DNA from: Pomphorhynchus laevis
Taxonomy: Eukaryota; Acanthocephala; Palaeacanthocephala; Echinorhynchida; Pomphorhynchidae
Length of the DNA: 64,000 nt
Direction of reading: 5' to 3'
NCBI GenBank assembly: GCA_012934845.2
Contig: WNNJ02000836.1
Coordinates: 1 to 64,000 of the forward strand
Under the pieces are notes generated by a model that worked only from the letters and a program-made list of their open reading frames with translations, made no database searches and was not told the DNA's origin. How positions within the stretch are numbered: position 1 is the first letter of the stretch; each line of letters begins with the position of its first letter. Below are positions 24,490 through 36,500 of this stretch, piece after piece. A program made the position numbers and the translations under genes.

Positions 24490-26590
24490 CTGATCTTACA
24501 ATTAATATACACAAACGATTTCCAGGAGTGTGCAGCCTCTACGCATAAATACTTTGTGAATTCGGATTGACCACAAGTATTCATCTAACATGGTGAGAGG
24601 TCAACCCTTTAGTGAGAGTATGTGTTGCCAATGTAATAGCCCCTCTGCTACCTGTAAAGGATGCCGCTGCGCCAAGGCAAATAAATCGGCGTAAACTGTC
24701 GCGCAGTTAGTTGCAAAAATAAACATACAAGACCTGACCAAATAGACCACAATCTCAATGCAAACACCATTCCGACAAGAAGCGTATCGTTGACCGATTA
24801 TCACATTCCTGCCATTCCCATCGCAGACACGTCCGGTAGCAATTTCTCAGGCAATAAAAAATCAATAAATGAACTATATAACATAGTCATTCACTGGAGA
24901 CCTAACCTGATCATTCTACCTCGATGTTCCGCTAGCAATGAGTTCTTCAACATTTTAAGCTATTTTTACGATAGGGCAGCCGAAGACGTCAAGCGTACTG
25001 AAGTCGAGCTACGAACTGCAACATTTTTTTCTCAGTGTGTACTGCAAAGAATTCTCTCCAGAAAAATCACTTTAATCAGTAAAACATTAGAACGCAGACT
25101 AGTATCCTGGAAGGCAAAAAATTTTGATGTAATTTTTGAAGAAGCACAGTTTATTCAAGACAATCTAAAGTTGCGACGCCCAACGAAGCGACTAAGCTGG
25201 ATATCACAATACCAAAATCTAATGACAAAAGGCCGCATTAGAGCTGGAACATCGATTCTGGAAGATAGCCTCGAGTCTGGTGTTCTACTCCCTGACCATA
25301 TTATAAATGGTGTTTCTGTGCTATCTTTGCTCGAGGACCTGCATTCAGATGCAGTTTCCGCTCCTCCTGATGTGCTGTTATCGTCCCCATTTCCGGGTTC
25401 CAAAACCCATCACCCCTGTCGCTTCTACGCCTTAGATGAGACCTCTATTATTAGATCAAGCAGACAAATCAAAGGTGCAGCAGGTCCGTCTCAGCTTGAT
25501 GCGGGGTCTTGATCACAAATGCTTGCAGATTTCGGCTCTGCTTCAAGCTCACTAGCCAAGGCCATAGCCAGGTTCGCTATTTTCGTTGCCACTGAGGAAA
25601 TCCCGCCTGGCGCCCTCGATCCTTTCACTGCATGTCGTCTAGTCGCACTCGAAAAAAGTCAGAAGTTCGGCCAATTGGAATCTGCAATACGTCAGACGTA
25701 TCATTAGTAGAGCGATCCTTGCTATAATTTGCAACGATGTACAAGACGTGGCAGGAGTTACACAGCTAGGGGCCTCGCAAAGAGGTGGCATCGAATTGGC
25801 CATTGAGAAGCTAAAAACGAAATTGAACATATATTCCGATATGTGTATTATGACAATAGACGCTACGAATGCCTTCAACCGGATAAACCGTGCCGTGGCA
25901 CTTCACAACATAACATATGTATGTCCGGCTCTCTCCTGTTCACTGCGCAATATTTATTCTAGTCCTTCTGAGCTTACAATTGGCGAAAACAGCATTTTCT
26001 CAGTCGAAGGGTTCACCCAAGGTGACCCATTTGCGATGGCTGGATTTGCAATGACATCTCTTCCTCTTATCGAAACGATAAAACCCCAAGTACCATCCGT
26101 TTATCAGATATGGTATGCCGATGACGCCAACTTTGTCGGACCACTGGATGTGTTGAGGCAAGTTTGGGAGGCCCTTAAAACAGCGGGACCGAAATTCGGC
26201 TATTTTATTAACCCACACAAATCTAATATTCTGTCTTACTCTCCGTTACACAATGATCTTATCCCTGATTCTAGTATCAATTCAACAACAGCTGGCATAG
26301 ATGTTCTGGGAACCCCAATTGGTTTTGACGATTACGAACAATCTTCTACCGCAATCATGTTTGCGATAGAAAACCTTCATCAATGCAACTCTGCTGCACT
26401 TGTAATGGTCCTGCAGCTCGCTGTAAGGGTTGTAAATGTGCGTTGTAAATCTAATATTCTGTCTTACTCTCCGTTACACAATGATCTTCTCCCTGATTCT
26501 AGTATTAATTCAACAACAGCTGGCATAGATGTTCTGGGAACCCCAATTGGTTTTGACGATTACGAACAATCTTCTACCGCAATCATGTTT
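24490..26590 (+). mobile_element. RLE-class LINE (R4/Dong-like), copy 1, 3'-truncated
   Basis: The single ORF starts at ATG 24,590 and matches copy 4. In order it has an N-terminal Cys cluster (CCQCNSPSATCKGCRCAK), a helical region (ERRLVSWK...), and RT with DATNAFNRIN, FTQGDPFAM and YADDAN (about 26,114). It stops abruptly after RT near 26,590, where copy 2 begins, so thumb, zinc knuckle and nuclease are missing. Breaks: a frameshift in the Cys cluster (~24,690), an in-frame TGA where Trp is expected (~25,510), and a frameshift near 25,665. It is most similar to copy 4. Confidence 0.88.
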
Positions 26591-26673
26591 GCGAGGAAAA
26601 CCTTCATCAATGCAACTCTGCTGCACTTGTAATGGTCCTGCAGCTCGCTGTAAGGGTTGTAAATGTGCGAAAA
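26219..26673 (+). repeat. 227-228 bp tandem duplication across a LINE-LINE fusion
   Basis: Sequence from 26,219 recurs at 26,447, and AAAACCTTCATCAATGCAAC recurs at 26,370 and 26,597, so the period is 227-228 bp. The unit holds the last RT codons of copy 1 and the first Cys-cluster codons of copy 2. The duplication therefore arose after the two were joined. The two units differ at only a few positions, so it is fairly recent. Confidence 0.95.
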
Positions 26674-29600
26674 ACAATAGAAAATGCACAAATTGTCGAG
26701 TTTCTGATTGTCTGAATTCTTCTAAAATGAAAATTGTTCATGCGAATCCTTACGATGGATGTTCAGATTCTGCCTCCCAGTCAACTAAAATTAGTAAGGT
26801 TGCAGGTAACCCTTCTATTAACTTCACAGCTACTCAATCCGTAATGAACATACCTAAATCTCCGCTTACCGAAGTCTTATCTATGAGACAAGTTTACGAC
26901 CATGTCATCCAATGGCGTCCCAACTTATTGATGTTACCAGCGTGTAATGCTAGTCGTATGGTCATCAAGATACTGACATCTTTCTATTCGTGCGTTGCAA
27001 GCAATGGGATGGACGCAAATTTTTCCTTGATAAAGGCAACAGTATTTTCTCATTGTATTTTGCAGAGATTACAAACTTCGAGAATTGGGATAGTAAGAAA
27101 AACCTTGGAGCGCAGACTAGCACTTTGGGAATCTGGGAAAATAGGCGAACTGTACAGCGAGGCAAACTATCTGCAGAGTGAAAGATCTTTGCGGAATGAC
27201 AAGAATGATATGGATTGGACTAAGCGCTATCGAAATTTAGTGACTCGTGGACGGTTGGCCGCAAGTACTTCCATTTTGGAAGGTGAAACTCTATCCCGAA
27301 TGCTATCACCCGACGAATGCATAAACGGCAAGTCCGTTAGGGAAGCACTATCTGATCTTCATCCTCAAGCAGCACCTATAATGCATAGTGCATTACTCTC
27401 CGAATACTTACCTGGAACAGTTACTCATCAAACTAGCCGATATTTCGTGTTGGACGATCAATGTATTATTCGTGCTTGCAAGCGAACTCAAGGTGGAGCT
27501 GGTCCATCTGGCCTAGACGCACTCAGCTGGAGGCACATGTTAACGAAATTTGGACAGGACTCGATAAATTTAGCACGGTCCCTTGCTTCATTTGCGATAA
27601 GGCTAGCGACTGAGTCAGTGGAACCCATTCAGCTAGAAGCTTTTACAACTTGTCGCTTAATCGCCCTACAAAAAAAAATCGGGTGGCATTCGGCCGATTG
27701 GAATCGGGGACACCGCAAGACGAATAGTTAGCAAGGCGATAATAGAGATCGTGAGAAAGGATATTCAACAGGTGGCCGGGATTTCCCAGCTAGCTGCGGG
27801 ACAGAAAGGAGGTATCGATCATGCTGTTCACTCACTACGTGCAAGATATACATCAGGACGTGACATGTGTTTGCTAGCCATAGACGCTTCTAATGCGTTC
27901 AACTCTCTAAATCGAAATGTAGCACTGCATAACATAGAGTACGGATGCCCCTCGTTATCACGTGTACTAAATAATATATATAGTACTCCTGCAGAATTGG
28001 TTCTTGGAGATGGCAGTAGCATCTACTCAATGGAGGGTTTTACGCAAGGAGACCCCTTCGCGATGCCAGGTTTCGCAATCTCGTCACTTCCTCTTATAGC
28101 ACTTATCAGTCGTTCGGTCCCCAACGTTTTTCAAAAATGGTATGCCGACGACGCGAATTTTGTTGGAAAGTCGGATGAACTGAAAACGGTATGGGATTTA
28201 CTGATTCACGAGGGTCCTAAATTCGGCTACCATGTGAATCCAGAAAAGAGTGTACTTGTGTCGCATTTCCCGATCTCTATTCATGATATTCCCTCACCAG
28301 ACATCAAAACCTCGATCAACGGAACAATGATCTTGGGTGCTCCAATAGGGTCTGCAGAGTTTGTGGAAGATACTATCCGGTTGAAAGCATACAAATGGAC
28401 CGCACTTGTGCGAAAACTAGCAGTGGTTGCCAACATCGATCCGCACGTTGCATACTGCGGCCTGATAAACTCAGTCCAAATGAAATGGATTTTTTCTTTA
28501 CGAACAAGCAAGTGTCATGAAGACTGGTTAACGGACTTGGGATCTGCACTTAGAGATGTTCTTCTTCCCCTTTTCGCAGATTGGAATCTAAATCAGAATT
28601 GGAAGGTGTTACTCACATCTCCTTTAAAGCTGGGAGGACTTGGAATTGTGGACCCCACCTTTACATTGAGTCTAGAGTACGATAGCTCATTATCTCTCGC
28701 ATCAACGTATGACATCGGTGTCCATGCAGAAGCTCTATATGATATTCAAAAATCAAGATTACTAGATATTACTTCCATACGAATGAGCAGGTTGAAAGAG
28801 CGACTACATAGCGTAGCTGACAATTTCGATTCTTCAGTTCACAACGCGATTACGCATGCGATGCGATCAGGTGCATCATCGTGGTTAAGTGCATTGCCTC
28901 TATCAACCGAAAAGCACAATCTATCTTCCAATCAATTCAAAGATGCCATAGCCAGCCGTTATGGACAAGTGCCTTCAGACCTGACGAATCGTTTTTGTCC
29001 TTGTGGTGAGAAGCTGGATATAAGTCATGCACTTGCTTGTAGAAACGGGGGCCTTCCTATTATACGCCACAACGCTATAAGGGACATACTTGCCATAGAG
29101 CTTTCTCGAGTGTGTAACTCTGTGAACACGGAGCCGGTCCTAAGCACAGTACCTGCAAATCTAAAATTTATGGAACGCACAACTACACGTGACATTAGTG
29201 CCCGGCTTGATATTGTTTGTTCTGGACTTGGCAACGATTGGTTTGAGCGGACGTTTCTAGACGTTACGGTTTTTTCGGTTTTTGCTCAGGCCAGTAGCTC
29301 TAGATCTCTCGAAGCAAATTTTCAGTACAATGAACAACGAAAATTGTCTAAATACAATGAAAGAATAGTGGAGGTGGAACGAGGGACATTCATTCCGTTC
29401 GTATTATCTTCATCTGGTGGATTGGGGGATCAGGCAATCAAATTACTGAAAACCCTTTCTGGTGCAATCTCTCGCCGAACGAATGCAGAATACGCCGAAA
29501 CGCTCACTCGGATCAAAAGGAAAATATCCATTGAAATAGCCCGCTCCGCCTCAGCATGTTTACGAGCCCCACGTTTACGCAAGAACGGTGCAATACAGTC

Positions 29601-29762
29601 AGACGGAACTATGTTAAACAGCTTGAATCAGGTTTTCTCAGAAGAAATTGTAGACAATGATTTCTATCGTTGAACTAATGCCCATTTGCGGGTATAATGT
29701 GTATTCGTTATTTATTATTAATAATAAAAATTTAAAATAAAAAAAAAAAAAAAAAAATTATT
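26590..29762 (+). mobile_element. RLE-class LINE (R4/Dong-like), copy 2, nearly whole
   Basis: One long ORF runs from the fusion point at 26,590 to TGA at 29,673. It has a Cys cluster (CCTCNGPAARCKGCKCAK), a helical region, and RT (DASNAFNSLN; FTQGDPFAM; YADDAN at 28,141). A CCHC knuckle (CPCGEKLDISHALAC) and the restriction-like endonuclease (RLDIVCSG, FLDVTVF, KLSKYNERI) follow. The only break in the body is one extra A in a run of nine near 27,670, shifting the frame. The native start codon is lost, replaced by copy 1 sequence. The 3' UTR has the box CCCATTTGCGGGT (about 29,689) and ends in about 18 A residues. Confidence 0.9.
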
Positions 29763-29773
29763 TTGGTAATAAT

Positions 29774-30280
29774 TTTTTTTTTATTTATTCGAAAATTTTA
29801 CAAGCATTGTTACCCGCAAATGGGTCATATAATATTAGCGTTAATAACATTGATAAAAATACGTTTGAATATTTATGCGTCTCCTTGACGTTCCATTGCC
29901 TTCAGCGTGTAAGGGAAGTTATTTCCTGACAGCTGGTATTCGTTGGTTCCTCGAGCGTATGGGCGGTTTCGAGCCGATCTGTAGCCCCTTATACACTCGG
30001 AAGCGGCCCTGCATAGAACGACAGAGATCTTTCGTTTTAAACGGCCAACACATTCTGCGTACGAGCTACCCTCTCTTCTGGTCGCTTGCAACCATGCGAT
30101 ACGCTTAATAATGTGTAATGCTGTTGGACCAATTCCGCCTGAGCACGAAAACGCCAGTGGCACAAATATTCCTCTCTCAATACATGTGACTCGTTCCTCA
30201 TATTTGGCATTTTTTCGGCTTTCATGATAACTGAATGCAGCTTTATCATCTTGAGAACACGATGCGGCATGAGGGTTAAA
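29774..30280 (-). mobile_element. RLE-class LINE fragment, 5'-truncated, inverted
   Basis: The minus strand carries the last ~110 codons of an RLE-LINE ORF: SYHESRKNAKYEERV (nuclease Lys-containing block), FSCSGGIGPTALHI, then the basic C-terminal RLKRKISVVLCRAASECIR. The 3' UTR has the same CCCATTTGCGGGT box as copy 2 and a poly(A) tail (T run at 29,774 on). The insert is flanked by an 11-bp direct repeat TTGGTAATAAT (29,763-29,773 and 30,281-30,291). That marks target-primed insertion between copies 2 and 3. One frameshift separates the two readable pieces. Confidence 0.9.
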
Positions 30281-30288
30281 TTGGTAAT

Positions 30289-30374
30289 AATAGAGTTTGA
30301 AATTCTAAGCTGCTAACAAATAACTATATACAGAGAGTTTAAAATTCTAAGCTGTTAACAAATAACTATTTACA
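30289..30374 (+). repeat. 43-bp tandem repeat in the 5' leader of RLE-LINE copy 3
   Basis: AGAGTTTGAAATTCTAAGC (from about 30,291) recurs as AGAGTTTAAAATTCTAAGC 43 bp later. Both units continue with AACAAATAACTAT. The pair lies between the TAATAAT target and the ATG at 30,413, so it is the leader of copy 3. Repeated leader units act as promoters in some LINEs. That role here is inference. Confidence 0.85.
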
Positions 30375-33300
30375 ACACAATTGAATACACAATTGAAACA
30401 ACACACAACATAATGCCGCGAGGTAAACCGTCTTCCTTTTCTCGCTGTTGTACGTGTAATGGTTCAGCTGCAAAATGTATACGTTGTCCTTGTAAGAAAT
30501 CCGGAAGATCTTGTATTGACTGTCTAGCTACCAGTTGCAAAAATCGCATTAAAGAAACGCCGCTATTATTGGACTCCATCATTCCATCCACAGAGCGAAC
30601 GAATGTATCACATTCAGTGAATGGCTGTATTAACCAAATCTTGGAATTGAACTTGTGTAGTATTGGATTTACTAATAAATCCACTGAGCTCTTACATAGT
30701 AGCACAGATAAACAAACTAACACAGGGATTGACATTGACTCGGTTTACAAAGAAGTCATTTTATGGGATCCGAATTTGTTCGAGCTACCAAAATGTAATG
30801 CAAGCTTCGAGTTCATCGACAATTTAGCGTCATTTTATCGTTTATGCGTCGATGATCAAACACAGATAGAATTAAGTCTTAAATCATCTACGGTGATGTG
30901 TCAGTTAATTTTGCAAAGAACGGAATCTCGTCGTGTGAGTACAAGACGCAAAAATATTGAACGCAGACTAAAATTATGGAAGGAACAAAACTTGTTCGAG
31001 CTTTTATGTGAAGCAAGAATCCTTCAAAGTCAGAGAAAGTGCCAAAGCCAAAGGACATCTAGAAAATCAAGTTGGGTCCAGAAATTTATTCAGCTAATGA
31101 CACATCACAAGACAAACTCAGCGATAAAATTGCTTGAAAATCCTCACAATCAAATGGGTATAATGGAGCTGGACGATACTTTTGAATCACAGAGTGTGCG
31201 GCATAAGCTATTACAGCTTCACCCTGAAGCTTCCGACATAAGTGAAGGCGTAGCTTTAAATAGTCCTTTACCAAACATGGTTAAGCACCACCCAGTACTT
31301 TTGAATACATATCAAGCGATGACATTATAGAGGCAGCTCGACGCACTTAAGGATCAGCAGGACCTTCAGGAATGGATGCGCAAATATGGCGCACAATGCT
31401 ATGTTCGTTCGGAATATCATCTTCTCGACTAGCTTCCAGTCTCGCTGATTTTTCGTATCTAGTGGCATCCGTTAATATCAACCCAGACTCTCTTACAGCA
31501 TTTACAGCAAGCCGTTTGATTCCATTGAACAAGGACCCCGGCATCAGGCCGATAGGGATTGGTGAGGTATCACGCAGAATAGTTGGAAAAGTTCTGGCAA
31601 AGTTGATAAGTAAAGACTTACAGATCGTGTCGAAATGCGAACAATTGTGCGCTGGACAAAGATGCGGGGTCGAGGCTGCGATACATTCCATTCGACAGGT
31701 TTACATGGAAAACAGTGACATGTGCTTGTTGCAGCTAGATGCTCGAAATGCCTTTAACTGTGTGAACCGTAAATTGGCTCTAGCAAATATCGAGTATGTT
31801 TGTCCTTCACTAGCAACAGTGCTGCGTAATGTGTATGGTAATCCAGCAACTCTTTCAGTCGACAAGGATTTAATGTTTTCCAAGGAGGGGTTCACGCAAG
31901 GTGATCCTCTGGCAATGATAGCATTTGCTGCGTCATCACTTCCACTAATAATGAAGCTGAGAGCTATAGCACCAAACGTTACTCATCGCTGGTTTGCAGA
32001 CGATGCGAATTGTGTGGGTAGTCGATCTGATGTATTGAGAGTCTGGAATGGTATCCGCGAAATCGGCCATAGATATGGATTTCATCTAAATGAACAAAAA
32101 TGCCAGGTTCTAGTACATAAAGATCAAATAAAATTAGCAGAGAAGACTTTCTGTGGTACAGGGCTTAAGATTATATACCAAGGTACAGAAATTCTTGGTT
32201 CTGCCATTGGAGATCAAACATATATGGACCAATTTGTTCATGGCAAAATTGAAAACTGGATTGAATCATTAAAAAATTTGAATTTAGTAGCGAATGAAGA
32301 TCCATACGTCGCTTTTGCAGCTTTGACGCAGGCGCTCCAATTCAAGTGGAATTATGTTCAACGAACTTGTATGGCTAGTAGCACATGTTACGAACGTCTT
32401 TCATCGTATATATTCGACACGATCATTCCGAAGTTGACAGGAGTAGATTTAGATACGGGACAACTTGATTCGATAATGATTCCATTACGCTACGGTGGAT
32501 TGGGTATACAAGACCCGAATAGTAATCCTCTTTCGGAATATGATCGTTCATTACGCATGAGCCAACCTCTACTAGATGGATTATCAGGAAGTGATTTAGA
32601 GATTAGATATGCCCAAATTGCGCGAGGAATAAGAATATATAAGCAAGAATCTATCAAAACTCGATTGATGAGGGTTAAATCAAAATCAGCGACTATTAGC
32701 GCTTGTCTCGATTTCGCAGCCTGTAAAGGGGCATCTAATTGGCTTTCAGCAAAGCCTTCATTAGTACTTAATCACCACTTAAGCAAAAGGCAATTTCAAG
32801 ATGCTCTGGCATCACGCTATGGATGGAAACCTCCGGACTCACCCATGAAATGTTTGTGTGGACACAATTTTGATATTTGTCATGCTGTTGCTTGTCAGTC
32901 CGGTGGTATTCCAACAATTAGACATAACGTGGTTCGTGATATTATTGCTAAAGAACTATCCGATGTATGCAGTTCAACATCAATTGAACCTCCTTTACAA
33001 CCTTTGCCTGAAGGAATAGTTTTCAAAAATTCCACAACGACCCTTGATCGTAATTCTAGAGTTGATGTTGCGTGTTACGGTCTGTTTGGGGATAAGACGG
33101 AGCGGTCATTATTTGACATTTGTGTATTCAGCCATCTTGCTCCTTCTTATTCATCTGGCACGACAAGCAATGCTTTTAACTATCACGAGGCTAGAAAAAA
33201 CTCGAAGTATGGTGAAAGAATAGCACGGTTTGAACGATCGTCATTTTATCCTATTGTTCTTGCCTCCAACGGTGCCCTTGGCAGTACAGCACAGATGATT

Positions 33301-33550
33301 TTAAAGAAAATAGCAAAGATACGAGCAGATAGAACTTGCGATAATTACAGCGCCTGTATCCGAAATATAAGGAGTAGAGTCGGTTTTGCTTTAGCAAAAA
33401 TGTCTTCGATGTCTATACGTGCTGCTCGTACGTCGAAAATTTAGTCAGTTAGTCAGCATGGAACAAGACTTAATAACTATTATTTGACTGTATTCTTAAA
33501 TGTTTGTATTTAAAAAAAATTATAATATATATAATTATTATTATTATTAT
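30292..33550 (+). mobile_element. RLE-class LINE (R4/Dong-like), copy 3, divergent subfamily, nearly whole
   Basis: The ORF spans 30,413-33,444. It has an N-terminal Cys cluster (CCTCNGSAAKCIRCPCKKSG...C), a helical region, RT with DARNAFNCVN, FTQGDPLAM and FADDAN (near 31,993), a CCHC knuckle (CLCGHNFDICHAVAC), and the nuclease with RVDVACYG, LFDICVF and KNSKYGERI. Two changes break it: loss of one base in a T run near 31,300, and a TAA at 31,348 in place of a Lys codon. It differs from copies 1, 2 and 4 along its whole length, so it is a separate subfamily. The 3' end is a short A run followed by ATT repeats (33,532-33,550). Confidence 0.9.
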
Positions 33551-36500
33551 AGTGTACAAGTTACTAGCTAAAATTGTCTTGATTGCTAAATACTTACAAG
33601 AGATATCATCAACGAGAAGATAACAAACAGAAGCAAATCGACTTTTTCACTAATCGACTAAAACAACAAACTTAACTACACCTTTAAAAATTACAATTCT
33701 GAAGCAAATCACATTTGGTTTAACGTATGGTTCGCGGACAACCATCAGATAAGCACTTGTGTTGCAATTGCAACGGCCCCGCTGCCGTCTGCAAAGGTTG
33801 CCGCTGCGCTAAGTCAAACAAGATATGCTTTAACTGCCGCGCACCGAGATGCAGAAACAAAACCTCTAATATCGACGCTACAATTCAATCCAACACGCAA
33901 CTTGATAATCAACCGACGGATGCTTGTCAGAATGACTTTCTCAACGAGGAAATACCCAGCACCCCTAAATCAATAACCGACTTATTTAACGCAGTAATTC
34001 ATTGGAGACCTAACCTAATAGAATTGCCACGTTGTTCCGCCAGTCACAAAATAGTCGAGATCCTGGCCAATTTATATTGGGAATCCTCAGAAGCCCAGGC
34101 CGACACTCTGACACTACTACAGAAAACAACGGTCTTCTCTCACTGTATTTTGCAAAGAATACCATCTAGAAAAATCTCGCTGATTCGCAAGACTCTCGAG
34201 CGAAGATTAGTCAGTTGGCAAAATAAAGATTACGAAACTCTTTATAACGAAGCTTTGTATCTGCAAAGTAATTTCGGATCCCGCAAGCCTCTTCCACCGA
34301 GAAGCTGGGTTAAACGTTATCAAGGCCTAGTAACAAAGGGCCAAATAAGAGCCAGCTCGACTGTGCTAGAAGACACGATTGAAACAAAAGCCCTGCATCC
34401 ACAACATATCATTGATGGCACTTCAGTAATATCAATGCTTCAAGACTTACACCCCGAGGCACATCAAGCTGATCCAGATACCCTCTTGACTACCCCGTTC
34501 CCTGGATCCAAAGTACATCATCTCAGCCGGTTCTATGCTCTGGACGAAACACACATTATCAGATCGAGTAAAAAAACCAAAGGAAGCTCGGGTCCGTCCG
34601 GAATTGATGCTCGCTCATGGCTTCACATGCTGACAGATTTTGATTCGAACTCACTCAGCCTAGCCAAAGCACTTGCCAAATTCGCTATCTTCGTCGCAAC
34701 AGAACCACTCACTCCAGGAACTTTAGATGCTTTCACCGCTTGCCGTCTGGTTGCTTTAGAGAAAAAGTCAGGAGGAATCCGCCCCATAGGTATTTGCAAT
34801 ACTGTCAGACGCATTATAAGCCGGGCCATTCTAGATATTGTTCGCAATGACATTCAGGACGTTGCTGGGTCCGTTCAATTAGGGGCTTCTCAAAAAGGCG
34901 GTATCGAAGTCGCCATCAGCACACTTAGAGATGAGTTTAACCGTCACGACGATCGCTGTATTTTGTCAATCGATGCTTCAAATGCTTTCAACCGAACAAA
35001 CAGAGCGGTGGCATTACACAACATAGATTTCGTATGCCCGTCGCTTTCTCGGGCTCTTCGTAATGTCTACGCAAACCCTGCACAACTCATTGTGGGAAGT
35101 CAAAGCTTATACCCCACCGAAGGTTTCACCCAGGGCGATCCTTTTGCGATGGCTGACTTCGCCCTGACCTCTCTCCCTTTGATAAAAGCAATTCAACGCA
35201 AAGTTCCGTCGGTCTTCCAAAAATGGTATGCAGATGACGCCAACTTTATTGGGACCACTGACGTTTTGAAACAGGTATGGGAAGTGCTTCATACCGATGG
35301 ACCAAAGTATGGCTATTTCGTAAACACACGTAAGTCTCACCTCCTATCACACCTTCATATTGATCAATCGAACCTCCCCGACCCCGAAATAAAAACTTCC
35401 ACCGATGGAATCATCATTCTCGGCAGTCCAGTCGGGTCCAACGATTTTGTAAATACAGCAACCGCAAAACTTCTGTCTACATGGACCACAATGCTGCAAC
35501 GTCTCGATTATGTTGCCAAGGTAGATCCGCATGTCGCTTTTGCAGGATTAATCAACTCCGTCCAATTTAAGTGGACACACATAATGCGCACCTGCGACTG
35601 CTCAGCCACTATCTGGTCGGATCTGTCACACACTTTAATCACACAGCTTCTTCCAAACTTCGTGTCCTGGGACCTCGATGAAGACTTGAAGTCAATATTG
35701 TGCTCTCCTTTAAAATTTGGAGGTATTGGTATCGCGAACCCTGCAACCATAGCCACACTTGAACGCAAATCCTCAAACATGCTAATTTCAACCTATAATT
35801 CTGGTTCAGGTGGCGATAGCCTAAGAGAGAGGCAGAAAACTATGCTTAGCGAAATCAAGACACTACGATCACTATCTCACCAAGAACGCCTCTCTAAAAT
35901 TCCGATCTTAGCGATACCCGAAACCAGTAATCTGATCGCGCATGCTGCTCGCAGTGGAGCTTCTTCGTGGTTAAGTGCGCTTCCGCTCAAGCATGAAAAT
36001 TTTCATCTTTCTTCGAACGAATTCAGGGATGCTTTGAACGCAAGGTATGGACATACTGATCCTAAGATTGGAGTTAGCAACTGCATTTGCGGCACTCGAG
36101 TCAGTGTGGCTCATTCCTTATCATGTAGACGAGGTGCTTTGCCTTCGATCCGGCATAATGCAGTCCGCGACATCATCTCACACTATCTTAGCCGCATATC
36201 TCACGGCGTAGCTTGCGAACCTCAGCTAACCGAGGTTCCTGAAAATATTAATTTCGAACGAACAACAACCCGTGATCCAAGCGCGCGTCTTGACATAGTT
36301 TGTTCCGGGCTACACGGTAGTCGATTTGAGCGAACATTTTTTGATGTTAATGTATTTGCTGCACCTGCTCAATCGAACATATCAAGGAAGCCTGAGTCTG
36401 TTTTCGAATACAACGAGAGTCGCAAGAAAGCCAAATACAGTGAACGGATTGCGCTAGTTGAACGAGGGTCTTTCATACCTCTTATTTTCTCCACTTCGGG

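Noticed and set aside
26370-26673. Programmed frameshift or fusion protein joining RLE-LINE copies 1 and 2
   Set aside because: Copy 1 has earlier frame breaks and a stop, and the junction is explained by truncation plus tandem duplication.
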